Shown here: piece by piece, positions 17,219 to 25,642 of the stretch
Numbering within the stretch: the stretch's first letter is position 1
Layout: each line of letters opens with the position of its first letter
DNA from: JAPLKB01 sp964532465
GTDB lineage: Bacteria > Desulfobacterota > Syntrophorhabdia > Syntrophorhabdales > Syntrophorhabdaceae
Length of the DNA: 64,000 bases
Reading direction: 5' to 3'
Assembly: GCA_964532465.1 (NCBI GenBank)
Contig: CAZHHX010000002.1
Location: 103,009 to 167,008 of the forward strand
Position numbers and translations under genes: made by a program
The notes under the pieces: generated by a model
Told to the model about the DNA's origin: nothing
Seen by the model: the letters and a program-made list of their open reading frames with translations, nothing else
The model's database searches: none

Positions 17219-18250
17219 TTATAATCCGGGCCAATAGGGACGCAAAGTCTTTTTTACCTTGTCAACAACCTGTATAACTCCACTTGACGGCTTCACCATT
17301 TTATCACCGGCAGAAACTGAAGTGCCTTTCATTTCCAGAATGACAGACTTAACTGCCCTGGTAAGCCCCTTCAGGTCATATCCGCCTTCAAGGACAAAAA
17401 GAGCCTTGCCGTTGCAATGTTTATTTGCAATATCGAGAAGTATGCCCGTCATTCCGGCGAAACCTTCTTCAGTGACTCTCATGTCACCCAGCGGATCATC
17501 CACGTGCGTGTCAAAACCCGCTGAAATAAGCACGATTTCAGGCTTGTAAAGATCGGCTATCGGCTCCAGGACCTCTTTAAAGATATAAAAATAGTCCGCG
17601 TCTCCCATGCCGTATGAAAGAGGCACATTAACTGTATATCCCTTTCCTTCGTCATCGCCTATTTCTTCATGACCGCCCGTTCCCGGATAGTAGGGATATT
17701 CGTGAGTGGAAAAATAGAGTATTTTGGAATCATGATAAAAGCTGTGCTGAGTCCCGTTTCCATGATGCAGATCAAAATCAACGATAATTATCCTGCTGAA
17801 GTTGTACTTTTTTTCAAGATATCTTGCGCAGACGGCTATATTGTTGAATATACAGAATCCCATGGCCTTGTTCCTTTCCGCGTGATGCCCCGGCGGTCTG
17901 ACAAGAGCAAAACCGGCCTTAATTTCACCGGCCACAATCTTGTCTGCAAGCTCCAGAACCCCGCCTACAGCCATGCATGATGCTTCATATGACTTCGGCG
18001 ATACCACCGTATCAGGGTCAAGCCTTTTTTCCCTGCCCTTTGTCGCAGCAATTGATTCGATGTAATGCATGTCATGATTAAGGGCAATCTCCTCATGAGT
18101 GGCCATCCTTGGAGAAACATATACAATACCGCTGCCATCTATAGCATCAAGCATTGCGTATATATTTTTCAGTCTGTCAGGGTTTTCGGGATGGTAGGAA
18201 TCCGTAATATGCTCCAAATAAATATCATCTTTTACTATACCAATAGTCAT
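17219..18250 (-). CDS. histone deacetylase/AcuC-family amidohydrolase
   Basis: A zinc-dependent deacetylase fold protein of 343 residues. The active-site elements are present: RPPGHHAE (tandem His), VDFDLHHGNGTQ (Asp-x-His metal ligands), SAGFDTHVDDPLG (third metal Asp) and EGGYDL (glycine/tyrosine loop). Relatives include AcuC, acetylpolyamine amidohydrolases and bacterial protein deacetylases. The substrate cannot be chosen from sequence. No acuA/acuB or acsA neighbours are present. It converges on HU through the hairpin at 17151-17188. Confidence 0.9.
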   Translation of the reverse strand: MTIGIVKDDIYLEHITDSYHPENPDRLKNIYAMLDAIDGSGIVYVSPRMATHEEIALNHDMHYIESIAATKGREKRLDPDTVVSPKSYEASCMAVGGVLELADKIVAGEIKAGFALVRPPGHHAERNKAMGFCIFNNIAVCARYLEKKYNFSRIIIVDFDLHHGNGTQHSFYHDSKILYFSTHEYPYYPGTGGHEEIGDDEGKGYTVNVPLSYGMGDADYFYIFKEVLEPIADLYKPEIVLISAGFDTHVDDPLGDMRVTEEGFAGMTGILLDIANKHCNGKALFVLEGGYDLKGLTRAVKSVILEMKGTSVSAGDKMVKPSSGVIQVVDKVKKTLRPYWPGL

Positions 18251-18472
18251 GCCTGCTCCTTTCCGGACAATTTATTAAGAAAATATTCCATTATTCGACA
18301 TCATATACTCATTATAGACATGAACATTTTCTTGTTCAAGTTAATACTTTATTTACTGATGGAACCCCTTCCTTTTTTGTTTTTTTTGTGGTATTTTTAC
18401 CTCAGTTAAATAAAAACCATATTATGAAGGTTACATTATGACATATCTCCATATTAGTTGATGCTTATCCCT
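18251..18472. other. divergent intergenic region upstream of yedE leader
   Basis: About 220 bp of AT-rich DNA that should hold the promoters for the leftward amidohydrolase and the rightward yedE leader. I cannot pick a convincing -35/-10 pair. Confidence 0.35.
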
Positions 18473-18602
18473 GAACGCCAGTTGGCGTTCTTTTGCAAAC
18501 CTGCATTTGTCGGATTTTGCCGGGGAAAGCGTCTTGCCTTGACTCCATATTTATTATGCGCTCCCTTGACCGCAACCGGTATATGCCGGTGGCGGTTTTT
18601 TT
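18473..18602 (+). promoter_or_regulatory. structured leader ending in an intrinsic terminator, upstream of yedE
   Basis: Two stems frame this stretch. The first is gaacgcca-gt-tggcgttc at 18473-18490, followed by TTTT. The second, at 18569-18596, is an 11-bp stem with one mismatch and a six-base loop (accgcaaccgg / ccggtggcggt), followed by seven T. The second is a textbook rho-independent terminator, and it lies about 70 bp before the yedE start. It could end a small RNA or act as an attenuator. No known riboswitch core is recognisable. Confidence 0.5.
18569..18602 (+). terminator. rho-independent terminator in yedE leader
   Basis: A G+C-rich stem with one mismatch and loop tatatg, followed by TTTTTTT. 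No coding gene ends just upstream on this strand, which is why it looks regulatory. Confidence 0.7.
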
Positions 18603-18672
18603 GTTTAAACGGCTGTTATCTGCTGCAGGATCTTTTGCAGCAGGGTAAAAACATTTCAAGGAGGGAGACAGA

Positions 18673-19788
18673 ATGTCCAAAACAATGATCAGTTTTTTTG
18701 CCTCACGCTGGGGCATCATCTTTGCCGGGGCTACAATCGGCATAATTGCGCCTTTGCTCCAGAAATTCGGCAATCCGGCTAATATGGGAGTTTGCGTAGC
18801 CTGTTTTGAGCGGGATATAGCCGGCGCTCTGGGACTGCACCGGGCCGCTGTTGTCCAGTATATAAGACCTGAAATTATCGGTTTTGTGCTGGGGTCAATG
18901 GCTGCTGCTCTGTTATTCCGGGAATTCAGATCCCGGGCAGGGTCTGCTCCGCTTGTACGCTTTGTCCTTGGCATCTTTGCCATGATAGGCGCCCTTACTT
19001 TCCTTGGTTGTCCCTGGAGAGCTTTGCTGCGGCTGGCCGGCGGAGATTGGAACGCAATAGTCGGCCTGGTTGGATTAACAGCAGGTATTGCAGTCGGTGT
19101 GGGATTTCTTAAATCGGGCTACAATCTCGGACGTTCCACAAAAACCTACACTTCAGTCGGGTTTATTATGCCTCTCTTCGTCATAGGGCTTTTGCTTCTT
19201 CTCATATTTCATCCACAGTTTTCCGCAGGCGGTCCCATTTTCTTCAGCACCAAGGGTCCCGGTTCTTTGCACGCGCCATTGCTTATTTCCCTGGCAGCCG
19301 GTCTCATTATCGGTTTTATCGCACAGAGAACCAGATTCTGTACAATGGGCGCTGTGCGCGATGTAATTCTTATGAAGGAAATGCATTTACTCAGCGGAAT
19401 TATTGCCCTTGTTGTGGTAGCTTTTATTACCAACATGTTTTTGGGACAGGTAAAATTCGGTTTTGAAATGCAGCCCATTGCCCACAGCAATTACCTGTGG
19501 AATTTTCTGGGTATGTTGCTGGCAGGAATAGCTTTTACTTTAGGCGGCGGTTGTCCCGGCAGGCAGTTAATCCTTTCAGGCGAAGGAGACAGTGACGCGG
19601 GCATTTTTGTCCTCGGCATGATTGTCGGCGCGGGCGTAAGCCACAACTTCAGTCTTGCAGGAAGTCCTGACAGCCTTGTGGAAGGTGTATTAAAGGTTGG
19701 AGGCGTTTCCCAGTTCGGTATGATTGCTGTTATTCTTGGCCTTGCAGTCTGCATGCTTGTGGGATTTACCATGAGAGAAAAATATTAA
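18673..19788 (+). CDS. yedE: YedE/YeeE-family transporter, putative selenium transporter
   Basis: A polytopic membrane protein of 371 residues with about nine to ten hydrophobic segments. It carries the cysteine motifs of YeeE/YedE proteins: GVCVACFERD, FLGCPWR, RTRFCTMGA and GGGCPGRQ. YeeE relatives import thiosulfate. The YedE branch occurs with yedF and SelD-linked genes and is annotated as a putative selenium transporter. Here yedF and an aminotransferase-V gene follow directly, which supports the selenium branch. The ribosome site aaggagggag precedes ATG 18673. Confidence 0.88.
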   Translation: MSKTMISFFASRWGIIFAGATIGIIAPLLQKFGNPANMGVCVACFERDIAGALGLHRAAVVQYIRPEIIGFVLGSMAAALLFREFRSRAGSAPLVRFVLGIFAMIGALTFLGCPWRALLRLAGGDWNAIVGLVGLTAGIAVGVGFLKSGYNLGRSTKTYTSVGFIMPLFVIGLLLLLIFHPQFSAGGPIFFSTKGPGSLHAPLLISLAAGLIIGFIAQRTRFCTMGAVRDVILMKEMHLLSGIIALVVVAFITNMFLGQVKFGFEMQPIAHSNYLWNFLGMLLAGIAFTLGGGCPGRQLILSGEGDSDAGIFVLGMIVGAGVSHNFSLAGSPDSLVEGVLKVGGVSQFGMIAVILGLAVCMLVGFTMREKY

Positions 19789-19799
19789 TGGAGGGTGCC

Positions 19800-20015
19800 A
19801 TGACAAAAACTAAAACAGTAGACGCCCGCGGTCTTTCCTGCCCTCAGCCGGTTATTCTGGCAAGCAGGGCAATAGATGAAGGCGAATTTCCTATAGAAGT
19901 TCTTGTTGATACGGTAACGGCCCGTGAAAACGTGCGGCGCATGTCCGCGAATAAAGGTTTTACCGTTGTTATTGAAGAAATAAAAGATGAATTTAAGCTC
20001 ACATTAAGCAAGTAA
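19800..20015 (+). CDS. yedF: TusA/YedF-family sulfur (selenium) carrier protein
   Basis: A 71-residue TusA-like protein with the signature ARGLSCPQPVILASRA, in which the CPxP cysteine carries persulfide or perselenide. The ATG at 19800 has ggaggg at ideal spacing. An ATG at 19788 overlapping the yedE stop would add four residues. It sits between yedE and an aminotransferase-V gene, consistent with relaying S/Se. Confidence 0.88.
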   Translation: MTKTKTVDARGLSCPQPVILASRAIDEGEFPIEVLVDTVTARENVRRMSANKGFTVVIEEIKDEFKLTLSK

Positions 20016-20029
20016 TAAATAGGGTTGCT

Positions 20030-21217
20030 ATGAAAGATACGGAGACTCGGCAGTCGGATAAAAAGATTGTGTATATGGACAATGCTGCCACGTCATGGCC
20101 CAAACCGCCATGCTTGGTTGAATCCATTGTCAGCTTTATAAATGAAGTAGGCGCCAATCCCGGACGTTCTTCGCACCGTTTGTCCATTGAATCCGGGCGC
20201 ATTGTCTACAATGCCCGCGAGGCGGTTGCTGAACTCTTCGGAGCGCCCGATCCTCTCAGCGTTGTTTTCGGACTCAATGTAACAGAGGCACTGAACCTTG
20301 CCATCCGGGGACTTTTGTCTTCAGGAGATCACGTAATTACCGGCAGCCTGGAACACAATTCAATGATGCGCCCTTTGCGGGCAAAGGAACAGGAAGGCGT
20401 GGAAATAACCCTGACGCCGTGCTCAAAAGAAGGTTTTCTTGATCCTGCTGATATAGAAAAGGCAATACGCCCCAATACTACCTTGATTGCCTTGAACCAC
20501 GCATCAAACGTAGTAGGCGCCTTACTGCCGATCACTGAAGTCGGCCGGATCGCAAGAAAGCACGGATTATTGTTTCTCGTTGACGCTGCCCAGACAGGGG
20601 GGGCATATCCCGTTGATATGCAGTCATCCTCCATAGACCTTCTTGCTTTTACGGGTCATAAGTCTTTGCTCGGCCCTATGGGCACCGGCGGTCTGATAGT
20701 AGGGGAACGCGTGGATACAGGGCTTATGAAGCCTCTCAAGAGAGGCGGGACAGGCAGTTATTCGGAACACGAAGAGCAGCCGGATTTTTTGCCCGATATT
20801 TATGAAAGTGGGACGCCGAATGTTGTCGGCTTGGCAGGGTTGAATGCCGGAGTAAGATGGATCATGGAACGCACTGTAGAATCAATAAGGGCGCATGAGG
20901 TGCTTCTGACCCAAAGAATGATCGACAATCTGGCAGCAATACCGGGAGTCACAATATACGGAAGCCGCGACGCGAACCGGCAAGCCCCGATAATCTCTCT
21001 GGAAATTGAAGGACTTGAAGTGTCGGATGCAGGCTTTCGCCTTGATGAGGAATACAATATTCTGTGTCGTGTAGGATTGCATTGTTCACCTGCCGCGCAC
21101 CGTACAATCGGCACATTTCCAAAGGGAACTCTTCGCTTTTCCCTGGGCATATTCAATACTGAAGAAGATGTGGATGCTGCAATTGACGCTGTTGCCCGTA
21201 TTGCGCGAGGGGCATGA
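20030..21217 (+). CDS. class V aminotransferase, cysteine desulfurase-like
   Basis: A PLP-dependent enzyme of 395 residues. It has DNAATSWPKP near the N-terminus, HNSMMRPL and NHASNVVG in the PLP domain, VDAAQTGG, the lysine loop TGHKSLLGPMGTGG, and a catalytic cysteine segment CRVGLHCSPAAH. It matches the cysteine desulfurase-like family related to E. faecalis EF2568, which literature links to selenium-dependent molybdenum hydroxylase loci. It could liberate S or Se for YedF. SelD itself is not in the window. It converges on recO with five bases between them. Confidence 0.87.
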   Translation: MKDTETRQSDKKIVYMDNAATSWPKPPCLVESIVSFINEVGANPGRSSHRLSIESGRIVYNAREAVAELFGAPDPLSVVFGLNVTEALNLAIRGLLSSGDHVITGSLEHNSMMRPLRAKEQEGVEITLTPCSKEGFLDPADIEKAIRPNTTLIALNHASNVVGALLPITEVGRIARKHGLLFLVDAAQTGGAYPVDMQSSSIDLLAFTGHKSLLGPMGTGGLIVGERVDTGLMKPLKRGGTGSYSEHEEQPDFLPDIYESGTPNVVGLAGLNAGVRWIMERTVESIRAHEVLLTQRMIDNLAAIPGVTIYGSRDANRQAPIISLEIEGLEVSDAGFRLDEEYNILCRVGLHCSPAAHRTIGTFPKGTLRFSLGIFNTEEDVDAAIDAVARIARGA

Positions 21218-21222
21218 GAAAA

Positions 21223-22008
21223 TCAGATCAGGCTTTTCAATATTTTATATGACTTGAATTCAACATCAAGATGAAAGGATATAAAACTCTCGATAATATC
21301 CCTTACTTCCCTTTCAAAACGCTTTGTCTCATCCGGGACATATACATCTGAAGACCCTTTGCTGTCATGAACCTCAAATACTGTGCCGTTATGATTGCCG
21401 CCGATAGAAACAAGCCTCGGGATAGTACCGCCTGAATAGGTCCTGTGCGGTACAGCTCTTGAACAGGCAGGACAGAGGACGCCTCCTCTTTCGCTTGAAA
21501 AATGGACTTTATCTTCATCGGGAAAAGTCTTGCCGCAATAGACACAGCTCATAAAATTAGGCATATAACCCAATATTTCCAGCATTTTAAGCTGATGATA
21601 AAGAATGTCCGCGTAGTCAAATTCACTGTGTTTCAGCTTTGTCAGGATATCTTTCAGTGCGTAAAAAAGTTCGGTATTTCTCTCCCTTTCTTTGGTAAGC
21701 CTGTCGGCAAATTCCACAAAAAAAGCGGCAACAGACACTTTTTTAAGGCTTGTTTCCATGCCGCTGCCGGTCTCAATAATATCGGCGTTATCTATTCTTA
21801 CCATTCCTCTGGCCTGTTTTTCAAAATATTCAACTCTTATATGATTGAAGTGCTCAAGGGTATTCATGAAACGTTTCTGGCTTTTACCGGCCCCTTTCGC
21901 AATTGCGGAAATTTTCCCCGACATGAGGGTAAAAAGTCGCATAATCTTATCCGACTCCCCGTACAATCTTTTTGAAAGAACTATTGCCTCGTCTTTATGC
22001 AGTCCCAT
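21223..22008 (-). CDS. recO: DNA repair protein RecO
   Basis: RecO loads RecA on SSB-coated DNA in the RecFOR pathway. The N-terminal OB fold is clear (DEAIVLSKRLYGESDKIMRLFT...GKISAIAKGAGKS). A zinc-binding segment with CVYC and CPAC follows, as in the longer RecO forms. I take the ATG at 22008 (MGLHKDEAIVL) as start, giving 261 residues. The frame is open to 22059, which would add 17 atypical residues. The upstream leader contains a hairpin and a run of four G-tracts. Confidence 0.92.
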   Translation of the reverse strand: MGLHKDEAIVLSKRLYGESDKIMRLFTLMSGKISAIAKGAGKSQKRFMNTLEHFNHIRVEYFEKQARGMVRIDNADIIETGSGMETSLKKVSVAAFFVEFADRLTKERERNTELFYALKDILTKLKHSEFDYADILYHQLKMLEILGYMPNFMSCVYCGKTFPDEDKVHFSSERGGVLCPACSRAVPHRTYSGGTIPRLVSIGGNHNGTVFEVHDSKGSSDVYVPDETKRFEREVRDIIESFISFHLDVEFKSYKILKSLI

Positions 22009-22031
22009 AGTAAAAATAGGGGTCTCAGCCC

Positions 22032-22066
22032 TTGACATTGACAGAGCGGACACTGTCAATGATCAA
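22032..22066. repeat. imperfect inverted repeat in recO leader
   Basis: ttgacattgacag pairs with ctgtcaatgatcaa (one extra base) around an eight-base loop. It lies between the G-tract block and the recO start. Confidence 0.5.
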
Positions 22067-22074
22067 AGACCGGA

Positions 22075-22097
22075 CCCCTCCCCCTTCCCCCTCCCCC
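22075..22097 (-). promoter_or_regulatory. G-quadruplex-forming motif upstream of recO
   Basis: On the minus strand, which is the recO coding strand, four G-runs of 5, 5, 5 and 4 bases are separated by only one or two bases. This meets the usual criteria for a very stable quadruplex in DNA and in the recO transcript. It is 67 bp upstream of the chosen recO start. Confidence 0.6.
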
Positions 22098-22117
22098 GTT
22101 AATCTTTCTATTTTCCT

Positions 22118-22852
22118 TCATCGTTCCACAATCTCTTTCTGCTTGTCAGGTTTAAAGACAAACCTTGAATCTTCAACTGGTTGATTCGCCTTTAGAGACG
22201 CAAAGGCGATTGTGTTAATATTCCCTGTAAATTCGTGCAGTTCTATTTTTTTAATCATGTTTTGCTTGTCTATCCAGACCCTTGCCATCTTTATGGTACT
22301 GTCTTTTTTCGGGATCAGTTCGAGCACTTCCGCATCCTCTGCCTTTGAACTATTTTTCAAATTAAAAAGTTCATCCAATTTGGATACATCTTCAACAAGG
22401 TCCAGAAATGTACCGTCTGTCTTGTCCCTGTTTACTTTATTTTTCTGCACGAAAGGTTTTTCATCTTCCCCCTGCCAGATATACTTGCCGTCATAGAGGA
22501 AATATTTGTTCTTAGGCGATACATACTGCCAGAGAAAGCCCTTCTGTCTCTTGTAAAGAAACTTCCCTTCAAAGGTTCTTTCTTTCTTCAGGCTTGAAAT
22601 GACGATCTTCTGATGAAATTGCGCGCTCAGAGTGTTAATCCCCGCATATGTCTTTTCTATCGCGTCAAATGGTGAAACATGTTTCTTCCCATCAGTTTTA
22701 ACCTCGTTTCTGCCCTGCGCAACAGGAGCTTGAGGCGTTTCCCCCGAAACACCTGTCAAAAAAGTACACAAACAAAGAATTGTAAACATCAAAAACACAA
22801 AATTACACCTAAATAATCTTTTTTTCATATCATGCCCAATACTTTTTTTCAT
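22118..22852 (-). CDS. lolA: LolA-like outer-membrane lipoprotein carrier protein
   Basis: A periplasmic chaperone that ferries lipoproteins from LolCDE to the outer membrane. The 244 residues start with a signal peptide (hydrophobic core near residues 17-36). The LolA fold follows: INTLSAQFHQKIVISSLKKE, FEGKFLYKRQKGFLWQY and KYFLYDGKYIWQ. No LolB is visible. The ATG overlaps the ftsK stop by one base. An ATG eight codons later (MKKRLF) is an alternative start. Confidence 0.85.
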   Translation of the reverse strand: MKKSIGHDMKKRLFRCNFVFLMFTILCLCTFLTGVSGETPQAPVAQGRNEVKTDGKKHVSPFDAIEKTYAGINTLSAQFHQKIVISSLKKERTFEGKFLYKRQKGFLWQYVSPKNKYFLYDGKYIWQGEDEKPFVQKNKVNRDKTDGTFLDLVEDVSKLDELFNLKNSSKAEDAEVLELIPKKDSTIKMARVWIDKQNMIKKIELHEFTGNINTIAFASLKANQPVEDSRFVFKPDKQKEIVER

Positions 22853-24876
22853 TATTTCCTCAAAACTTCTCTTGGTTTCACTCCGTCAGAGGGACCGACA
22901 ACGCCATCTCTCTCCATCCTCTCTACAATCCGGGCTGCCCTGTTATATCCGATCCTGAACCTCCGCTGAACCATACTTATCGATGCCTCACCTTTATCTA
23001 CAACAAACTCCACTGCTTCTTTATATTTCTCATCATCAATTTCATCTTCCTCTGTCTTTTCATCCTTTTCCTCCAGTATCTCATTCTGGTACAGAGGCGT
23101 TGACTGCTCTTTCAGAAATCCTACAATCCTCTTTATCTCTCCCTCAGACACAAAGGGACCGTGAATCCGCTGAAGTTTGCTCAGTCCGGGACTCATAAAG
23201 AGCATATCTCCATATCCGAGCAGGCTCTCAGCGCCGTTTGCGTCAAGGATTGTCCTTGAATCCACCTTTGACGAAACCTGGCATGAGATACGGGCAGGAA
23301 AATTTGCCTTGATAATACCTGTCAGTACATCTACCGACGGCCTCTGCGTTGCAAGAATCAGATGGATGCCTGACGCTCTGGCCATCTGCGCAAGCCTTGC
23401 GATATATTCCTCCACCTCCCGTGTGGAAACCATCATCAAGTCGGCAAGCTCGTCTATGACAACCACAATGTAAGGCAGCACATCCTGCCCCTCCTGCTTA
23501 GCCGTCTTTTGATTATATTTCTCTATGCTCCTCACGCCCATTTCCGCCATCATCGTGTACCTTCTCTCCATCTCGTCTATGAGCCACCTCAAGGATGTCT
23601 TCGCATTCTTGGGGTTTGTTACGACAGGGAGAAGCAGGTGCGGTATGCCGTCATAGAAGGAAAGTTCAAGCATCTTCAGATCAATCATAAGAAACCTTAC
23701 ATTGACCGGCGTAGCTTTATAAAGAATACTGCATATCATGCTGTTTAAGGATACGCTCTTACCGGAGCCTGTAGAACCGGCAACCAGGAGGTGGGGCATC
23801 TTGGTGAGCTCTGCCACATAGGGTTCGCCCGATATTGATTTACCCAGGGCGAGAGTCAGGTAAGACTGGGATGAGCTGAACATCTCGGATTCAATAATCT
23901 CCCTGAAATATACCGTCTGCCGTATTTTATTCGGTATTTCTATACCTACCACGGCCTTACCCGGAATCGGGGCTATAATCCTTATCGACACAGCGCTTAA
24001 GGCCATTGCCAGATCATCGGCAAGATTTGAAATTCTGCTTACCTTTATGCCCGGCGCAGGCTCGAATTCGTACATTGTTATTACCGGGCCGGGTCTTACC
24101 TCGGAAACCTTCCCGCTGATTCCGTAATCTTTCAATTTTTTCTCAAGGATGCTTGCATTGAGCTGTATGCTTTCTTTGTCGATCTTTACTTCTTTCTTTT
24201 CTATGGCATCGAGGAGAGAAACAGAGGGAAGCTTATAGGGGCCCACATCTTTTAAAAATTCAAAAGACTCCTGAACCGCTTTTTTTTCTGCCTTCGGCTC
24301 CGGTTGTTTCTCTTCAGCTACTTTGATCTCTTTCCTTTGTTCTACTGATTTTCTCCTTGAAATGCGCATTTCAATAAGGGAAAGCATGGGCGCCTGAACA
24401 ATCAGAAAAATCGAAATCAAAAAGAGGATGATAGAGATAAGGTAACTGCCGAAATAACTGAAGAGGTTCACCAGTGTTTTCTCAAGGAGCACGCCAAGAA
24501 AACCGGAAAAGGGAATGGCAACACCTCTGATGTGCAGCCTTCCCACCATAAGCTGTAAAATAACCGACATTGACAGGAACAGAAGTGCAAGCCCGGATGA
24601 AAGCACGAGGATATGGGGAGGATCTTTCTTTCTCAAATAGAACAGGGAAAACATGAGCGTTACTGCCGGCAGGAAATAACTCGCCATCCCGAACAACTGG
24701 ATAAGGATGTCTGTAATGTAAGAGCCGACTTTTCCGCAAAGGTTTTTTGCGGCCCCCTCTGTAAGTGTATTGAAAGATGGATCAAGAGGATGAAACGTAA
24801 TCAGGCTTACAAATAAAAAAATAAATAAACCGAGAAGCCCGATCCCCAATATTTCTTTTTTAAACTCTCCGGACAT
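22852..24876 (-). CDS. ftsK: FtsK/SpoIIIE DNA translocase
   Basis: A septal DNA pump that clears chromosome termini at division. The 674 residues show four N-terminal membrane segments (to about residue 170) and a short charged linker. The motor domain holds P-loop AGSTGSGKSVSLN and Walker B VVVIDELADLMM, with ATQRPSVDVLTG. The C-terminal gamma winged helix (SISMVQRRFRIGYNRAARIVERME) would read polarity sites. The linker is short compared with E. coli FtsK (1,329 residues). It is followed directly by lolA. Confidence 0.95.
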   Translation of the reverse strand: MSGEFKKEILGIGLLGLFIFLFVSLITFHPLDPSFNTLTEGAAKNLCGKVGSYITDILIQLFGMASYFLPAVTLMFSLFYLRKKDPPHILVLSSGLALLFLSMSVILQLMVGRLHIRGVAIPFSGFLGVLLEKTLVNLFSYFGSYLISIILFLISIFLIVQAPMLSLIEMRISRRKSVEQRKEIKVAEEKQPEPKAEKKAVQESFEFLKDVGPYKLPSVSLLDAIEKKEVKIDKESIQLNASILEKKLKDYGISGKVSEVRPGPVITMYEFEPAPGIKVSRISNLADDLAMALSAVSIRIIAPIPGKAVVGIEIPNKIRQTVYFREIIESEMFSSSQSYLTLALGKSISGEPYVAELTKMPHLLVAGSTGSGKSVSLNSMICSILYKATPVNVRFLMIDLKMLELSFYDGIPHLLLPVVTNPKNAKTSLRWLIDEMERRYTMMAEMGVRSIEKYNQKTAKQEGQDVLPYIVVVIDELADLMMVSTREVEEYIARLAQMARASGIHLILATQRPSVDVLTGIIKANFPARISCQVSSKVDSRTILDANGAESLLGYGDMLFMSPGLSKLQRIHGPFVSEGEIKRIVGFLKEQSTPLYQNEILEEKDEKTEEDEIDDEKYKEAVEFVVDKGEASISMVQRRFRIGYNRAARIVERMERDGVVGPSDGVKPREVLRK

Positions 24877-24940
24877 ACTTTTTAATCCACCATAATGAAT
24901 ACGGGATAGTGAGAAAAGAAATTAATCACTCAACGCTGTC

Positions 24941-25642
24941 TCAATTGTCCGCCATCATTCTTTCAATAGACATTTTCACTTCATTCATAATTCTTGCCTT
25001 CTCCGTTGCTTTATCGCCGCCGACAAGTATGGGTTCACCTATATTAACATATACCGCCCCTTTTTCCTCCGGCATAAGACTGCCCTTCGGCTGCAGCCTG
25101 CTCGTCCCGTTAATCCCTATGGGGATAACAGGAACACCGGCGCGAACAGCAAGAGAAAAAACACCTTTTTTAAAGGGGAGAAGCTTCCCGTCCTTGCTTC
25201 TGGTGCCTTCAGGGAACACGATTACGCTCATGCCGTCCCTGATCTTTTGGGCCGCATCGTTTATGGCCTTCAATCCATCACGGGGACTTTCCCTGTCAAT
25301 ACTGATATAACCGGCTCTTTTCATTATCCAACCCACAAAAGGGATCGAAAAAAGCTGTCTCTTTGCAACCCACTTAAATAAAAAGGGAAGCGCCATATAA
25401 AGTACAAATATATCAAGGGCGCTCTGATGATTACACATAATAATGTAAGGCGGTTTCAACAGGTTTTCCCTTCCTTTTGACAAAACCTTAATACCGCAGA
25501 GTTTAAGATGGAGGACCGCCCATAAACATGAAAGCTTGTGGATTATTTTACCTTTGTTGTAAAAAAGAGAACCTGTAAGGGCAATTGTTGAAAGAATAAT
25601 GGTGGAAAATACGAGGCTTATGGCAGCAATGATTTTTCTCAT
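24941..25642 (-). CDS. plsC: 1-acyl-sn-glycerol-3-phosphate acyltransferase
   Basis: Converts lysophosphatidic acid to phosphatidic acid in membrane lipid synthesis. The 233 residues hold a membrane anchor at the N-terminus, the catalytic NHQSALD (HxxxxD), the acyl-acceptor motif VFPEGTRSKDG, and VIPIGINGTS. The ATG overlaps the upstream cooC-like stop by four bases, so both are co-translated. Confidence 0.93.
   Translation of the reverse strand: MRKIIAAISLVFSTIILSTIALTGSLFYNKGKIIHKLSCLWAVLHLKLCGIKVLSKGRENLLKPPYIIMCNHQSALDIFVLYMALPFLFKWVAKRQLFSIPFVGWIMKRAGYISIDRESPRDGLKAINDAAQKIRDGMSVIVFPEGTRSKDGKLLPFKKGVFSLAVRAGVPVIPIGINGTSRLQPKGSLMPEEKGAVYVNIGEPILVGGDKATEKARIMNEVKMSIERMMADN

Noticed and set aside
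18473..18602. possible selenocysteine tRNA near the selenium-type genes
   Set aside because: I could not find the acceptor stem, the long variable arm or a T-loop of selC.
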